Shown: positions 1 through 9,677, counted from the stretch's first letter. The stretch: 64,000 nt of DNA from Variovorax sp. (GCA_004210915.1 SEGS01000007.1:1-64000); one strand, 5' to 3'. Notes: generated by a model not told the origin, from the sequence alone. A program made the numbers and translations.

Positions 1-306
1 TCGATCACGCCGGGCAAGCAGGCCGACCTGGTGATGTTCGACTGCCGCGGGATGAACATCTTCCCGGCGCTGCCCGGGGGCAATGCGGCGCACATCGTGG
101 TCATGTATGCCGAGACGGCCGACATCGAGCATGTGCTGGTGGCCGGCAAGTTCGCCAAGCGCGATGGCCAGCTGTGCTTCGAGGCGGGCCGGCTGGCTCG
201 TCTGCAGGAGGAACTCCTGGCCTCGCGCATGCGCATGTTCGAGCAGGGCAACTACGCCTGCACACCGGTCCAGCGTGGACCTCAACCCGAGGAGTTCTTC
301 CTGTGA
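1..306 (+). CDS. Amidohydrolase family protein, C-terminal part (5' end outside window)
   Basis: Open frame from window start to TGA at 304-306; 'ITPGKQADLVMFD...' resembles the C-terminal strand of amidohydrolase/deaminase family proteins. Confidence 0.65.
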   Translation, partial: SITPGKQADLVMFDCRGMNIFPALPGGNAAHIVVMYAETADIEHVLVAGKFAKRDGQLCFEAGRLARLQEELLASRMRMFEQGNYACTPVQRGPQPEEFFL

Positions 307-1298
307 CCCCTTCTGTCGTTCGGCGTGCCCTGGTGGCTGCTGCGTGGGTGGTGAGCGCGGCGTCGGTCGCGGCGCAAACCGCAGCTTTGCCTGCGCGGGA
401 CTGGCCGACCAGGCCCGTCAAGATCGTCCACGGCTTCACGGCCGGCGGCCCGGTCGACAACCTGGCCCGCTTGCTGGCGGCGCAGTTCCCTGCGGCCTTC
501 GGTCACCAGGCCATCGTCGAAGGCAAGCCGGGCGCCGGCGGCACCATCGGTGCCAACTTCGTGGCCAAGGCCGAACCCGACGGCTACACGCTGTTCCTGA
601 TGGCCTCGGGCCACTCGGCAGCGCCGGGGCTCTACCGGTCGCTTCCCTTCGACGCGGTGTCGGACTTCACCATGATCTCGATGGTGGCCCGAAGCCCCTT
701 CGCGATCATTGCCGGCCCCGGCTCCAGTGCAGCGACGCTGAAGGAACTGGTGGCTGCGGCGAAGGCTCAGCCCGGCAAGATCGATTACGGGTCGGGTGGC
801 GCCGGCAGCGGCATGCATCTGGCCGCGGTGCTGTTCCAGGCGCGGGCCGGGGTCGAGTTCACGCACGTGCCGTACAAGGGCGGCAATGCGCCGGCCCTCG
901 CCGTCATGGGGGGCGAGGTGCCCATCATCTTCACCTCGCTGGCCGGCATGTCGAGCAACATCGAAAGCGGCAAGGTGCGGCCGCTGGCGGTGACTTCGCG
1001 CACGCGTTTCTCCGGCTTCCCATCGATTCCCACCGTGGCCGAGACGGTCCTGCCCGGCTTCGACGTGAGCGCCTGGTACGCGCTGGCCGGGCCGAAGAAC
1101 CTGCCACCGGCGGTGGTGGAGCGCCTCAACGCGATGGTGCAAGCCACGCTGCGCCGGCCCGAGATCATCCAGGGTCTGCAGATGCAAGCGTCGGAGCCCT
1201 GGCCCACCACCGCGGCGGAGGCCCAGGCCTTCCTCGGCAAGGATGTCGAGCACTGGACCAAGGTGGTCCGCAGCGAAAACATCGCCTTGCCCAACTGA
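303..1298 (+). CDS. Bug/TctC family tripartite tricarboxylate transporter substrate-binding protein
   Basis: GTG start overlapping upstream stop (GTGA); signal peptide then 'DWPTRPVKIVHGFTAGGPVDNLARLLA...GKPGAGGTIGANFVAKAEPDGYTL', the Bug-family signature. Confidence 0.85.
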   Translation: MTPSVVRRALVAAAWVVSAASVAAQTAALPARDWPTRPVKIVHGFTAGGPVDNLARLLAAQFPAAFGHQAIVEGKPGAGGTIGANFVAKAEPDGYTLFLMASGHSAAPGLYRSLPFDAVSDFTMISMVARSPFAIIAGPGSSAATLKELVAAAKAQPGKIDYGSGGAGSGMHLAAVLFQARAGVEFTHVPYKGGNAPALAVMGGEVPIIFTSLAGMSSNIESGKVRPLAVTSRTRFSGFPSIPTVAETVLPGFDVSAWYALAGPKNLPPAVVERLNAMVQATLRRPEIIQGLQMQASEPWPTTAAEAQAFLGKDVEHWTKVVRSENIALPN

Positions 1299-1301
1299 GC
1301 G

Positions 1302-1328
1302 CTGGCACCGCGCGCGCCGCGGTGCCAG
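1302..1328. terminator. Intergenic hairpin between convergent genes (candidate bidirectional terminator, no T-tract)
   Basis: CTGGCACCGCG-CGCGC-CGCGGTGCCAG, perfect 11-bp stem between two convergent Bug genes. Confidence 0.5.
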
Positions 1329-1333
1329 GGGCG

Positions 1334-2320
1334 TCAGTCGACCTTGATGCCCGCCGCCTTGACGATCCGGGCGCCCTTGGCAGTCTCCGCGGCAATGAAC
1401 TGATCGAACTGCGTGGAAGGCATCGTGAAGGGTTCGGCGCCCAGCTTGTCGAGCCGGTCCTTCAGATCGGGCGAAGCCATGATCTTCGCGACCTCCGCCT
1501 GCACGCGGTCGATCACGGGCTTCGGCGTCTTTGCCGGGGCGAAGAGGCCGACCCAGAACAGGTACTCGGAGCCCGCCACGCCTGCTTCGACCGTGGTGGG
1601 AAGGTCGGGCTGCACCGACGAACGCTTGCCGGTGCCGACCGCCAGGGCCTTGAGCTTGCCATCACGGATCAACGGCAGCGCCGACACCATGGGCGCGAAG
1701 AACCAGTCGACACGCCCGCCCATGATTTCGGTCATGGCTTCCGGTGTGCCGCGAAACGGCACGTGCTGTGCCTGCAGGTTGGCGGCGAGCCGGAACACCT
1801 CGGCGTTCATGTGCGTCGCCGAACCGTTGCCGGCCGATGCGTAGTTGAAACCACCCGGCTTGGCCTTGACCTGCGCAACCAGGTCCTTGACGTCGGCGAA
1901 TTTGCCCGGCGTCGTGACCAGCACGTTGGGCAAGCTGGCCATGGGCGTGATACCTGCGAAGTCCTTGAGCGTGTCGTAGGAAAGGTTCGGGTAGATCGCC
2001 GGGTTGACCAGATGGCCGGCCGAATGCACGAGCAGGGTGTGCCCGTCGGTGGGGGCCTTGGCCACCTGTGCGGCGCCCAGCGTGCCGCCGGCACCCGGCT
2101 TGTTCTCGACCACGACGCTGGTCGCGAGGGCCGGGCCGAGGCGTTCGGCAACCAGCCGGGCCACGATGTCCGTCCCGCTGCCGGCAGTGAAGGGGACCAC
2201 CAGCTTGATCGGCTGGCCGCGGGGCCAGTCACCTTGCGCGTTGACGTTGGCGCTGCCGAGCAGCGCGGCGGCAATGGCTGCGCCCAGCAGGACGCGGCGG
2301 GTGGGGTGCGATGCATTCAT
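1334..2320 (-). CDS. Bug/TctC family substrate-binding protein
   Basis: 'MNASHPTRRVLLGAAIAAALLGSANVNAQGDWPRGQPIKLVVPFTAGSGTDIVARLVAERL...' signal peptide plus Bug motifs; start could be 2335 (METKK). Confidence 0.85.
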   Translation of the reverse strand: MNASHPTRRVLLGAAIAAALLGSANVNAQGDWPRGQPIKLVVPFTAGSGTDIVARLVAERLGPALATSVVVENKPGAGGTLGAAQVAKAPTDGHTLLVHSAGHLVNPAIYPNLSYDTLKDFAGITPMASLPNVLVTTPGKFADVKDLVAQVKAKPGGFNYASAGNGSATHMNAEVFRLAANLQAQHVPFRGTPEAMTEIMGGRVDWFFAPMVSALPLIRDGKLKALAVGTGKRSSVQPDLPTTVEAGVAGSEYLFWVGLFAPAKTPKPVIDRVQAEVAKIMASPDLKDRLDKLGAEPFTMPSTQFDQFIAAETAKGARIVKAAGIKVD

Positions 2321-2346
2321 CTTCTTTGTCTCCATGGGTTTTGAAT

Positions 2347-2703
2347 TCAGGTCGGTGGCGCCATCGGCATGACCAGCGCCACCAAGACCGGACGGTTCGT
2401 CCGGTTCAGCAACTGGCGTTTCTCCCCCGGTGCGAAGCGGCACGAATCGTGGGGGCCGAGCTCCTGCTCCTCGCGCTCGCCGTCGCGCTCACCAACCAGC
2501 GTCAGCTGGCCTTCGAGCACGAGGTAGAGCTTCTCCATCGGCGAGCCGTCCAGGCCGGTGCGGCCGCCGGGCAGGATCTGGCTCATGCCCATCCACATCT
2601 GGGTGGAAGGGCCGGCCTCCTTGCCTTGCAGGCGGAGGCAGCGCATGTCGAAGTGGTTGGGCGCCTCGTAGGCGGGCGCATCGGCCAGGCGGGTGACGTG
2701 CAT
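2347..2703 (-). CDS. Cupin-domain protein
   Basis: 118 aa, 'EKLYLVLEGQLTLVGERDGEREEQELGPHDSCRFAPGEKRQLLNRTNRP' cupin motifs. Confidence 0.75.
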   Translation of the reverse strand: MHVTRLADAPAYEAPNHFDMRCLRLQGKEAGPSTQMWMGMSQILPGGRTGLDGSPMEKLYLVLEGQLTLVGERDGEREEQELGPHDSCRFAPGEKRQLLNRTNRPVLVALVMPMAPPT

Positions 2704-2718
2704 GAGAGCGCTCCAGGT

Positions 2719-3726
2719 TCAAGGTCGCAGGACCACGCGGTCGGTGCTGCCCGACAACACGAGGCGGTAGGCGTCCAGGGCCGCGTCGAGCGTGAAGCTC
2801 TGCGCCACCGGGAAGGGCTTGAGCGTGCCGCGCTCGAAGCCCTCGCGCATCGCATCGAGCTGCGCGGTCGAAGCGACGCAGTCCATCGCGAGCGAGTCGA
2901 TGCCCACGAAGGTGTGCATTCCGCGATAGAACGCGAAGATGTCGAAGGGCACGGCGCGGTCGTGCGTGGCGATGAAGATCTGCGTCGCGCCCTTGGCCAT
3001 CGACTTGTTGGCGGCGTCGAAGTAGGCGCTGCCGACCGTGTTGTAGACCACATGGGCACCGCGGCCGGCGGTGAGCTCGCGCACCTGCGCCGCCACGTCG
3101 CCGCGGGAATCATCGCTTGCGTCGATCACGTCCACGGCGCTGCATGCGAAGCCCTCGAACGGTCCTGCACGCCGCTGCACCGCGATCACCTTCGCGCCCG
3201 CCTGGGCGGCCAGTTGCACGGCCGCCTGGCCCACCTTGCCATTGGCACCGAACACGAGCACCGTCTGGCCGGCCTGCGGCATGCCGCTGCGTCGAAAGCC
3301 TTCGTACGCCGTGACGAAGGGCACGCCCACGGCGCCCGCCTCGTCCATCGAGATGTTGCGCGGGCGCTCGCGCAGCGCCGCCACCGGCAGCGTGATGAAG
3401 CGTGCATGCGAGCCGTTGCGCGTGATCCCGATGTCGCCGCCGGAGCCGTACACCTCGCGGCCGATCCATTCGCTCGGACCGGCCACCACCGTGCCGGCGA
3501 AGTCCCGGCCCGGGGTGCGCGGCCATACGGCCTGCGGCATGATGCCCAGGCTGGCCTTCACGTCGCTCGGATTCACCGCCGCGGCGCCCACCTGCACCAC
3601 CGCGAAGCCGGCCGCCGCGTCGGGCTGTGGCTGGTACACGATGTCCAGGGTGAGCGATGCCAGGTCGGCCGCCTTCTCGTTCACACGCAGGGCGCGTGCG
3701 GGCAAATTGCTGCTCGGCGCGTTCAT
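2719..3726 (-). CDS. Zinc-independent MDR / NADPH:quinone oxidoreductase-like protein
   Basis: 'PGRDFAGTVV...GQTVLVFGANGKVGQAAVQLAAQAGAKVIAV' Rossmann motif of MDR family; start ATG at 3726 overlaps the next gene's stop. Confidence 0.85.
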   Translation of the reverse strand: MNAPSSNLPARALRVNEKAADLASLTLDIVYQPQPDAAAGFAVVQVGAAAVNPSDVKASLGIMPQAVWPRTPGRDFAGTVVAGPSEWIGREVYGSGGDIGITRNGSHARFITLPVAALRERPRNISMDEAGAVGVPFVTAYEGFRRSGMPQAGQTVLVFGANGKVGQAAVQLAAQAGAKVIAVQRRAGPFEGFACSAVDVIDASDDSRGDVAAQVRELTAGRGAHVVYNTVGSAYFDAANKSMAKGATQIFIATHDRAVPFDIFAFYRGMHTFVGIDSLAMDCVASTAQLDAMREGFERGTLKPFPVAQSFTLDAALDAYRLVLSGSTDRVVLRP

Positions 3727-4610
3727 CGTGCACCTCCTTCGGGCAGGCCCAGCGCCGCACGCGCTTCGGTGGCGCTCGCCACCTGACCGCCCAGGCTCAC
3801 GATGATGTCGCGCGCTTTCGCGACCAGTTGTGCGTTGCTCTCGGCCAGCACGCCGTGCGACAGGTAGATGTTGTCTTCCATGCCCACCCGCACGTGGCCG
3901 CCCATCAGCCAGGCCTGCGCGACGATCGGGAATTCCATGCGACCGATGCCGAAGGCGCTCCAGAAGGCGCCGCGCGGCAGCATGTTGCGGGCATACAGCA
4001 GCGTCTCGGGCGTCGACGCAAAGCCGTACTTCACGCCCAGCACGAAGGTCCACATGCCGGGCCCGTCGAGCGTGCCGTCGGCGATGAGGTCGAGCGCGAG
4101 GTTGATGTCGCCGGAGTCGAAGATCTCGAGTTCGGGCTTCACGCCGGCTTCGCGGATCACCTTCGCCATGCGGCGCACGTTCTTCGGTGTGTTCATCACC
4201 ACGTCGGGGCCGCTGTTCATGGTGTTGAGATCGAGTGAGCAGACGTCGGGCCGGATCAGCGCGATGTGTTCGACGCGCTTTTCGGGCGGCAACAGTGAAG
4301 TGCCCGGCGCATAGACCTTCGGGTCGTCTTCGCTGGGGATGAAGCGCCCGCCGGGTCCGGTCGTGAGGTTGATGATCAGTTCGCGATCCTGGCGGCGAAT
4401 GCGCTCGACCACCTCGCGGTACAGGTCCACCTCCATCGATGGCTTGCCGGTGCCCGGGTCGCGCACGTGGATGTGCACCTGGCCGGCGCCGGCCTCGGCA
4501 GCGGCCAGGCACTCGTCGGCAATTTGCGTGGGCGTGATGGGCAGATGCGGCGTCTGTTCGGGCTTGACCAGGTTGCCGGTCACGGCGCAGGTGATCAGTG
4601 TCTTGCTCAC
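3723..4610 (-). CDS. 3-keto-5-aminohexanoate cleavage protein family (BKACE, DUF849)
   Basis: 'ITCAVTGNLVKPEQTPHLPITPTQIADECLAAAEAGAGQVHIHVRDPGTGKPS...' DUF849 signature. Confidence 0.9.
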   Translation of the reverse strand: MSKTLITCAVTGNLVKPEQTPHLPITPTQIADECLAAAEAGAGQVHIHVRDPGTGKPSMEVDLYREVVERIRRQDRELIINLTTGPGGRFIPSEDDPKVYAPGTSLLPPEKRVEHIALIRPDVCSLDLNTMNSGPDVVMNTPKNVRRMAKVIREAGVKPELEIFDSGDINLALDLIADGTLDGPGMWTFVLGVKYGFASTPETLLYARNMLPRGAFWSAFGIGRMEFPIVAQAWLMGGHVRVGMEDNIYLSHGVLAESNAQLVAKARDIIVSLGGQVASATEARAALGLPEGGAR

Positions 4611-5371
4611 AGGTGGCGCCCTCCGTCCACGACGATGCGGGTGCCGGTGACGAAGCGCAGCGTCGTGCTCAGCGCTTCGATCGTGGCGGCCACATCGTCC
4701 GGCAGACCGATCCGTCCCAACGGCGTGGTCGCGGCCATCTTCCCCTTGAATTCCTCTCCGCGGCCCGGCACGAAGGCCGATTCCACCGCGCCCGGCGACA
4801 CAGACACGACGCGCACGGCCGGTGCCAGCGCCTTGGCCAGCGCATCACCCACCACGTCGAGGCCGGCCTTCGCGGCGACGTAGGCCAGGTTGCTGCCGAC
4901 ACCGGTGAAGCCGGCGATCGACGACACGTTCACGATGAGCCCGTCACCGCTCGCCTTCAGCAGTGGCGCAAAGGCGCGGATCGTCGCGAAGACGCCGCGG
5001 AAGTTGGCCGTCAGCAGCTCGTCGATCAGGTCGTCCGTCAGGCCATCGAGGTCGCCCGCCGCCACGGGGCGGGTGTGGCCCGCGCTGTTGACGAGGATGT
5101 CGCAGCGCCCGTGGGTGGCCTTGACCTGTTCCGCGGCGGCCTGGAGGCTGGCGCTGTCGATGATGTCGGCGCGCAGCGCGCCGTGTGGCTGCCCCTGGTC
5201 GGCAGGCAGTTGCGCGGCGCGTGCCTGCGCATCGTCGCCCTTGCGGTGCAGCAACACGCAGGTCGCGCCAAGTGCCGCGAGGCGGCGTGCGCTCGCGTAG
5301 CCGATGGCGCCAAGGCCACCGGTGATGACGGCCACCTTGCCGTCCAGCCGTGAAACGGGATCGAAGCTCAT
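4607..5371 (-). CDS. SDR family oxidoreductase
   Basis: 'GKVAVITGGLGAIGYASAR', 'VNSAGHT', 'SNLAYVAAKAG' SDR motifs. Confidence 0.88.
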   Translation of the reverse strand: MSFDPVSRLDGKVAVITGGLGAIGYASARRLAALGATCVLLHRKGDDAQARAAQLPADQGQPHGALRADIIDSASLQAAAEQVKATHGRCDILVNSAGHTRPVAAGDLDGLTDDLIDELLTANFRGVFATIRAFAPLLKASGDGLIVNVSSIAGFTGVGSNLAYVAAKAGLDVVGDALAKALAPAVRVVSVSPGAVESAFVPGRGEEFKGKMAATTPLGRIGLPDDVAATIEALSTTLRFVTGTRIVVDGGRHL

Positions 5372-5405
5372 GATTGGATTGGATGTTGGAGGGGTTGGAA
5401 AAAGG

Positions 5406-6272
5406 TCAGGGGATGGGAGGCCGTGGAAATTTCATCTCGCCCGGCTCGAGCGCAAAGTCGTAGCTGAGCGTCGCGCTTGCGCCGTCGGCCTGTAAGGCGT
5501 AGTTGCCGATCAGCCGCCGCGTCACGCCGAAGGTCGGATCGCTTTCCAGGTTTTCGTCGTCGTCGGCATAGACCTGGCTGACCAGCACCTTGTGGCCTGG
5601 CTTGCTGACCATGAAATGCAGATGGGCTGGACGGTTCGGGTGGCGGTGCTGCGCGCGCAACAGCACGCCGCACGGGCCGTCGGTCGGCACCGGATAGCCG
5701 GCCGGCCGCACGCTCAGGAAGTGATAGCGGCCGTCGGCGTCGGTACGGAAGCGCCCGCGCAGGTTCATCTCTTCCTGCGTCGGGTCCTGGTTTTCGTAGA
5801 GGCCGACCGGCGAGGCTTGCCAGACGTCGACCATCGCGTCCGCGAGGGGGCGGCCCTGCACGTCGCGCACCACGCCCGAGACCGCCAATGGAACGCCGGG
5901 CGTTCCCGAGCGCGCGATCGAGTCGCCACAGCGGCAGTCCGGTGCATTGGCGCGCCAGAACGGGCCGAGCAGGGCGGCCGGCGATTCGCCCTGCGGATCC
6001 TGGTTGTTCAGCAGGGCCACCAGCGTCGACACACCCAGGATGTCTGCGGCCAGCACGACTTCGTTCTTCTTTTCTCCGGTGGCCTGGCCAATCGCCACGA
6101 GGAACTCCAGTGCCTGCTCGAATTCCTCTTCGCCGAGCCGGACTTCCTGCACGAAGGCATGGAGGTGGCGCGTCAGCGACGCCATGACTTCCCGCAGCCG
6201 CGGGTCGGGTGTGCGTGCCATCGCGTCGAGCGCGATGTCCAGCACGGAGGCAGGCGTAGTGACGATGTTCAT
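5406..6272 (-). CDS. Intradiol ring-cleavage dioxygenase (hydroxyquinol/catechol 1,2-dioxygenase family)
   Basis: 'LLGPFWRANAPD', 'VDVWQASPVGLYENQD', 'RPAHLHFMVSKPGH' Fe(III) ligand motifs; ATG at 6272. Confidence 0.88.
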   Translation of the reverse strand: MNIVTTPASVLDIALDAMARTPDPRLREVMASLTRHLHAFVQEVRLGEEEFEQALEFLVAIGQATGEKKNEVVLAADILGVSTLVALLNNQDPQGESPAALLGPFWRANAPDCRCGDSIARSGTPGVPLAVSGVVRDVQGRPLADAMVDVWQASPVGLYENQDPTQEEMNLRGRFRTDADGRYHFLSVRPAGYPVPTDGPCGVLLRAQHRHPNRPAHLHFMVSKPGHKVLVSQVYADDDENLESDPTFGVTRRLIGNYALQADGASATLSYDFALEPGEMKFPRPPIP

Positions 6273-6295
6273 GTGGGTTGCAGTACGTGAAGGGC

Positions 6296-6313
6296 TGTGC
6301 AAACGTTTGCACA
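6296..6313. promoter_or_regulatory. LacI-family operator candidate (18-bp perfect palindrome)
   Basis: TGTGCAAACGTTTGCACA between dioxygenase start (6272) and divergent LacI gene (6412). Confidence 0.75.
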
Positions 6314-6400
6314 TTATTCCTCGGAAAATGCACAAGCTACAATGGGGAGGAACAACAAACCACTCGAACAAAAGGGTCATCGGGCATTCAATCCTGATAC

Positions 6401-6410
6401 CAAACGTTTG
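6401..6410. promoter_or_regulatory. Second LacI-type operator core abutting the lacI start codon
   Basis: CAAACGTTTG, same 10-bp core as 6300-6309, one base before the ATG at 6412. Confidence 0.6.
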
Positions 6411-6411
6411 C

Positions 6412-7446
6412 ATGAAAAGTCCTGTCGTCCCCAGCACCGTGACCATCCGCGACGTCGCCAAGGCGGCCGGCGTGCATGTGTCGACCGTCTCGCGCGCTCT
6501 GAACCCGGCCAAGCGTGGGCTCATCAGCAACGAGGTCCTGAAGTCCGTGGAAGCTGCAGCGGCGCGCCTGGGTTACCGCCCGAACCGCGCCGCCGCCGCA
6601 TTGCGCACGGGGCGCACGCACACCATCGGTGTGCTCGTGCCGGACATCACCAACCCGGTCTTTCCGCCCATCCTGCAAGGCATCGAAGCGAGCGCGGCCG
6701 CGCGCGGCTACTTCGCATTTGTGGCCAACGTGGGCGACCCGCAACTCGCCCAGCCCATCCTCGCGCGCATGCAGGCGCAGCAGATCGATGGCTTGGTGAT
6801 GGCCATCGCCTTGCGCGACGATCCGCTGATCGACTTCATCCGCGCCCACGGCATGCATGCGGTGATGGTCAACCGCGCCGACGAGAGCGGGCGGCTGCCC
6901 GCCGTGGTCAGCGATGACCGACTGGCGATGAAGCTCGCGGTCGATCATCTGGTGGCGCTGGGCCACCGCCGCATTGCCCATCTGGCCGGTCCGCAGAATG
7001 TGCCGACCGGGGTCGGCCGCCGCCAGGGCGTGGAGCAGGCGATGCAGGACCACGGCCTGGCCGCGCCGCGCGTGGTCGCCTGCGAGGCCTACACCCGCGA
7101 GAGCGGCGCGCAGGCCACGCGCACGCTGCTGGCCGAGGGCCCGCTGCCCGATGCCCTCGTGTGCTGCAACGACCTGGTGGCGCTGGGCGCCTACGACGTG
7201 CTGCGCGAGGCCGGCTTGCGCATACCCCACGATGTCTCCGTGACCGGCCACAACGACATGCCGCTGGTCGACATGGTCGACCCGCCGCTCACCACCATCC
7301 GGCTTCCGCATCGCGAACTGGGATGGCGCGCAGCCGAGATGCTGTTCGACGAGATCGAGGGCCTGGCCATGTCCGCTTCCACGGTGGTGCTCCGGCCCGA
7401 GTTGGTGGTCCGTGCCTCTACGGCGCCGCGGATGGTCACGGACTGA
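6412..7446 (+). CDS. LacI family transcriptional regulator
   Basis: 'VTIRDVAKAAGVHVSTVSRALNPAKRGLISNEVLKSVEAAAARLGYRPNRAAAALRTGRTHTIGVLVPD' LacI HTH and hinge. Confidence 0.93.
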   Translation: MKSPVVPSTVTIRDVAKAAGVHVSTVSRALNPAKRGLISNEVLKSVEAAAARLGYRPNRAAAALRTGRTHTIGVLVPDITNPVFPPILQGIEASAAARGYFAFVANVGDPQLAQPILARMQAQQIDGLVMAIALRDDPLIDFIRAHGMHAVMVNRADESGRLPAVVSDDRLAMKLAVDHLVALGHRRIAHLAGPQNVPTGVGRRQGVEQAMQDHGLAAPRVVACEAYTRESGAQATRTLLAEGPLPDALVCCNDLVALGAYDVLREAGLRIPHDVSVTGHNDMPLVDMVDPPLTTIRLPHRELGWRAAEMLFDEIEGLAMSASTVVLRPELVVRASTAPRMVTD

Positions 7447-7532
7447 CCGCAGGTCCGCTTTAAGCCGCCCGGTGCGTGCAGGGGCGGACTGGCAGTGTCA
7501 AGCCCTCAACACCGCAGGGGCATGGACTGCGT

Positions 7533-9677
7533 TCAGTTGCGCGTAAAGACAACCACCGACCGCCCCGTCGCTACGTACTCGGTATGCCCCATGTCTCCGT
7601 CGCCCAGCGCTGGATCGGTGGTGTCGAGCACCAGCCGCCAGGCGTTGTCCGCAGCGGGCTCGGGCAAGGTGAAAGGCACTGCCTCGTGCCACCCGTTGAT
7701 GACGATGAGGAGGCTGGGATCTTGCGCGGGCGTCGGTATCGCCGATGCGGGCGCCTGACCGTTGAGCAGCAGCGCGAACGACCGTGTCTGGTTGTCTTCC
7801 CAATGGGCGGCGGCCATCTCGTCGCCCGCGGGGCTGAACCAGGCGGCGTCTTTGCCCGCTGCCTCGCCCTGGCGGGCGCCGGTGAGGAATCGATTGCGTC
7901 GCAGAACCGGCTGCGCCTTGCGCAGCGCCAGCAAACGGGCCGCGAAGGCCTGCAAGTCCTGGTTCTCAGGCTGCTGGGCGTGCTGCCAGTCCACCCAGCT
8001 GATCGCGTTGTCCTGGCAATAGGCGTTGTTGTTGCCCTGCTGCGTGCGGCCGAACTCGTCGCCCGCGAGAAGCATCGGCGTGCCCTGCGCGAGAAACAGG
8101 GTGGCGAGCTGGTTGCGTTGCTGGCGTGCGCGCAGGGCAAGCACCGCAGAGTCGTCGCTCGGGCCTTCCACGCCGCAGTTCCAGCTGCGGTTGTCCGAGT
8201 GACCGTCGCGGTTGTCCTCGCCGTTGGCTTCGTTGTGCTTTTCGTTGTAGCTCACCGTGTCGGCCAGCGTGAAGCCGTCGTGTGCGCTGATGAAGTTGAC
8301 ACTGGCCCACGGGCGGCGCCCGCGCTGGTTGAAGCGGTCACTGCTCGCAGTCAGGCATTGCGCCAGCGCGGGCGCCATCGCTTCATCGCCCTTCCAGAAG
8401 GCGCGCACGGTGTCGCGGAACTGGTCGTTCCACTCGGCCCAGCCAGGCGGGAAGCCGCCCACCTGGTAGCCGCCCGGGCCGATGTCCCAAGGTTCCGCGA
8501 TCAGCTTCACGCTCGACAGCACCGGGTCCTGTCGGCAGCTCTTGAGGAAGCCGCCGCCCTCGTCGAAGCCATGCGGCTCGCGCGCCAGGATGGTGGCGAG
8601 GTCGAAGCGGAAGCCGTCGACGTGCATCTCCGTGACCCAGTAGCGCAGGCTGTCCATCACCATCTGAAGGACGCGTGGATGACTCAGGTTCACGGTGTTG
8701 CCGGTGCCCGTGTCGTTGATGTAGTAGCGCTGGCCCTTGCCGTCGTCACCGGGCGGCATGAGCCGGTAGTAGCTGGCGTTGTCGATGCCCTTGAATGACA
8801 GGGTCGGGCCGAGCTCGTTGCCTTCGGGTGTGTGGTTGTAGACCACATCTAGGATGACTTCGAGCCCGTGGGCGTGGAAGCGATCGACCATGTGCTTGAA
8901 CTCGTCAATGTTCGGCCCGTCCATGTAGCGCGGGTCGAGCGCGAAGAAACCGATGGTGTCGTAGCCCCAGAAATTGGTGAGTCCCTTCTCCAGCAGACTC
9001 GACTGGTTGAAGAACATCTGGATCGGAAGCAGCTCGACGCTGGTGACGCCCAGATCCCGGATCGGCCCGAGCACCTCGTCGCGCGCCATGCCGGCGAAGG
9101 TGCCCCGAAACTGTTTGGGAATGGCGGGATGCTGTTGCGTGAAGCCGCGAACATGGGTCTCGTAAAACACCGTGTCGTTCCATGGCACGCGCAGCGCATC
9201 GGTCTGTGCCCATTGGAACCGTGAGTCGACCACCACGCACTTGGGCATGAAGGGCGCGCTGTCGCGTTCGTCGAAGCTCAGGTCGCCATCGGGGTGACCG
9301 ACGGTGTAGCCGAACACCTCGGGGCCCCAGCTCAGCTCGCCCATGTGCGCCTTAGCGTAAGGGTCGAGCAGGAGCTTGTGGTGATTGAACCGGTGGCCCT
9401 TCTCGGGCTCGTACGGGCCGTGCACGCGCAAGCCGTAACGCGTGCCAGGCTGCAGCCCGGGGACGAAGCCGTGCCAGACCTCGTCGGTGTACTCCGGCAG
9501 CGTCACGCGCCCTGTTTCGATCTGGCCGGCATCATCGAACAGGCAGATGTCCACGCGGGTCGCGTGAGCCGAAAACACGGCGAAGTTGACGCCATCCCGG
9601 ATGAAGGTTGCGCCCAGCGGATGCGGGGCGCCTTCGGTGACGGTGGCCTGAGGTGGGGAGGGCAGGGGTTCGGTCAT
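7533..9677 (-). CDS. glgX: Glycogen debranching enzyme GlgX (GH13)
   Basis: 'HPLGATFIRDGVNFAVFSAHATRVDICLFD...', 'DVVYNHTPEGNELGPTLSFKGIDNASYYRL', 'GFRFDLATILAREPHGFDEGGGFL'. Confidence 0.93.
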   Translation of the reverse strand: MTEPLPSPPQATVTEGAPHPLGATFIRDGVNFAVFSAHATRVDICLFDDAGQIETGRVTLPEYTDEVWHGFVPGLQPGTRYGLRVHGPYEPEKGHRFNHHKLLLDPYAKAHMGELSWGPEVFGYTVGHPDGDLSFDERDSAPFMPKCVVVDSRFQWAQTDALRVPWNDTVFYETHVRGFTQQHPAIPKQFRGTFAGMARDEVLGPIRDLGVTSVELLPIQMFFNQSSLLEKGLTNFWGYDTIGFFALDPRYMDGPNIDEFKHMVDRFHAHGLEVILDVVYNHTPEGNELGPTLSFKGIDNASYYRLMPPGDDGKGQRYYINDTGTGNTVNLSHPRVLQMVMDSLRYWVTEMHVDGFRFDLATILAREPHGFDEGGGFLKSCRQDPVLSSVKLIAEPWDIGPGGYQVGGFPPGWAEWNDQFRDTVRAFWKGDEAMAPALAQCLTASSDRFNQRGRRPWASVNFISAHDGFTLADTVSYNEKHNEANGEDNRDGHSDNRSWNCGVEGPSDDSAVLALRARQQRNQLATLFLAQGTPMLLAGDEFGRTQQGNNNAYCQDNAISWVDWQHAQQPENQDLQAFAARLLALRKAQPVLRRNRFLTGARQGEAAGKDAAWFSPAGDEMAAAHWEDNQTRSFALLLNGQAPASAIPTPAQDPSLLIVINGWHEAVPFTLPEPAADNAWRLVLDTTDPALGDGDMGHTEYVATGRSVVVFTRN

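Noticed and set aside
83-2344. 753-aa ORF and many other long antisense or alternate-frame ORFs across the window (e.g. 14575-17388, 18499-21489, 43090-45285, 49009-51204)
   Set aside because: In GC-rich coding DNA, stops are rare in alternative frames. Translations are Arg/Ala/His/Pro-rich with no recognisable motifs, while the opposite or overlapping frame carries a clear protein family.
7455-7500. Loose inverted repeat after lacI (GTCCGC...GCGGAC)
   Set aside because: Short arms, long loop and no T-tract; insufficient to call a terminator.
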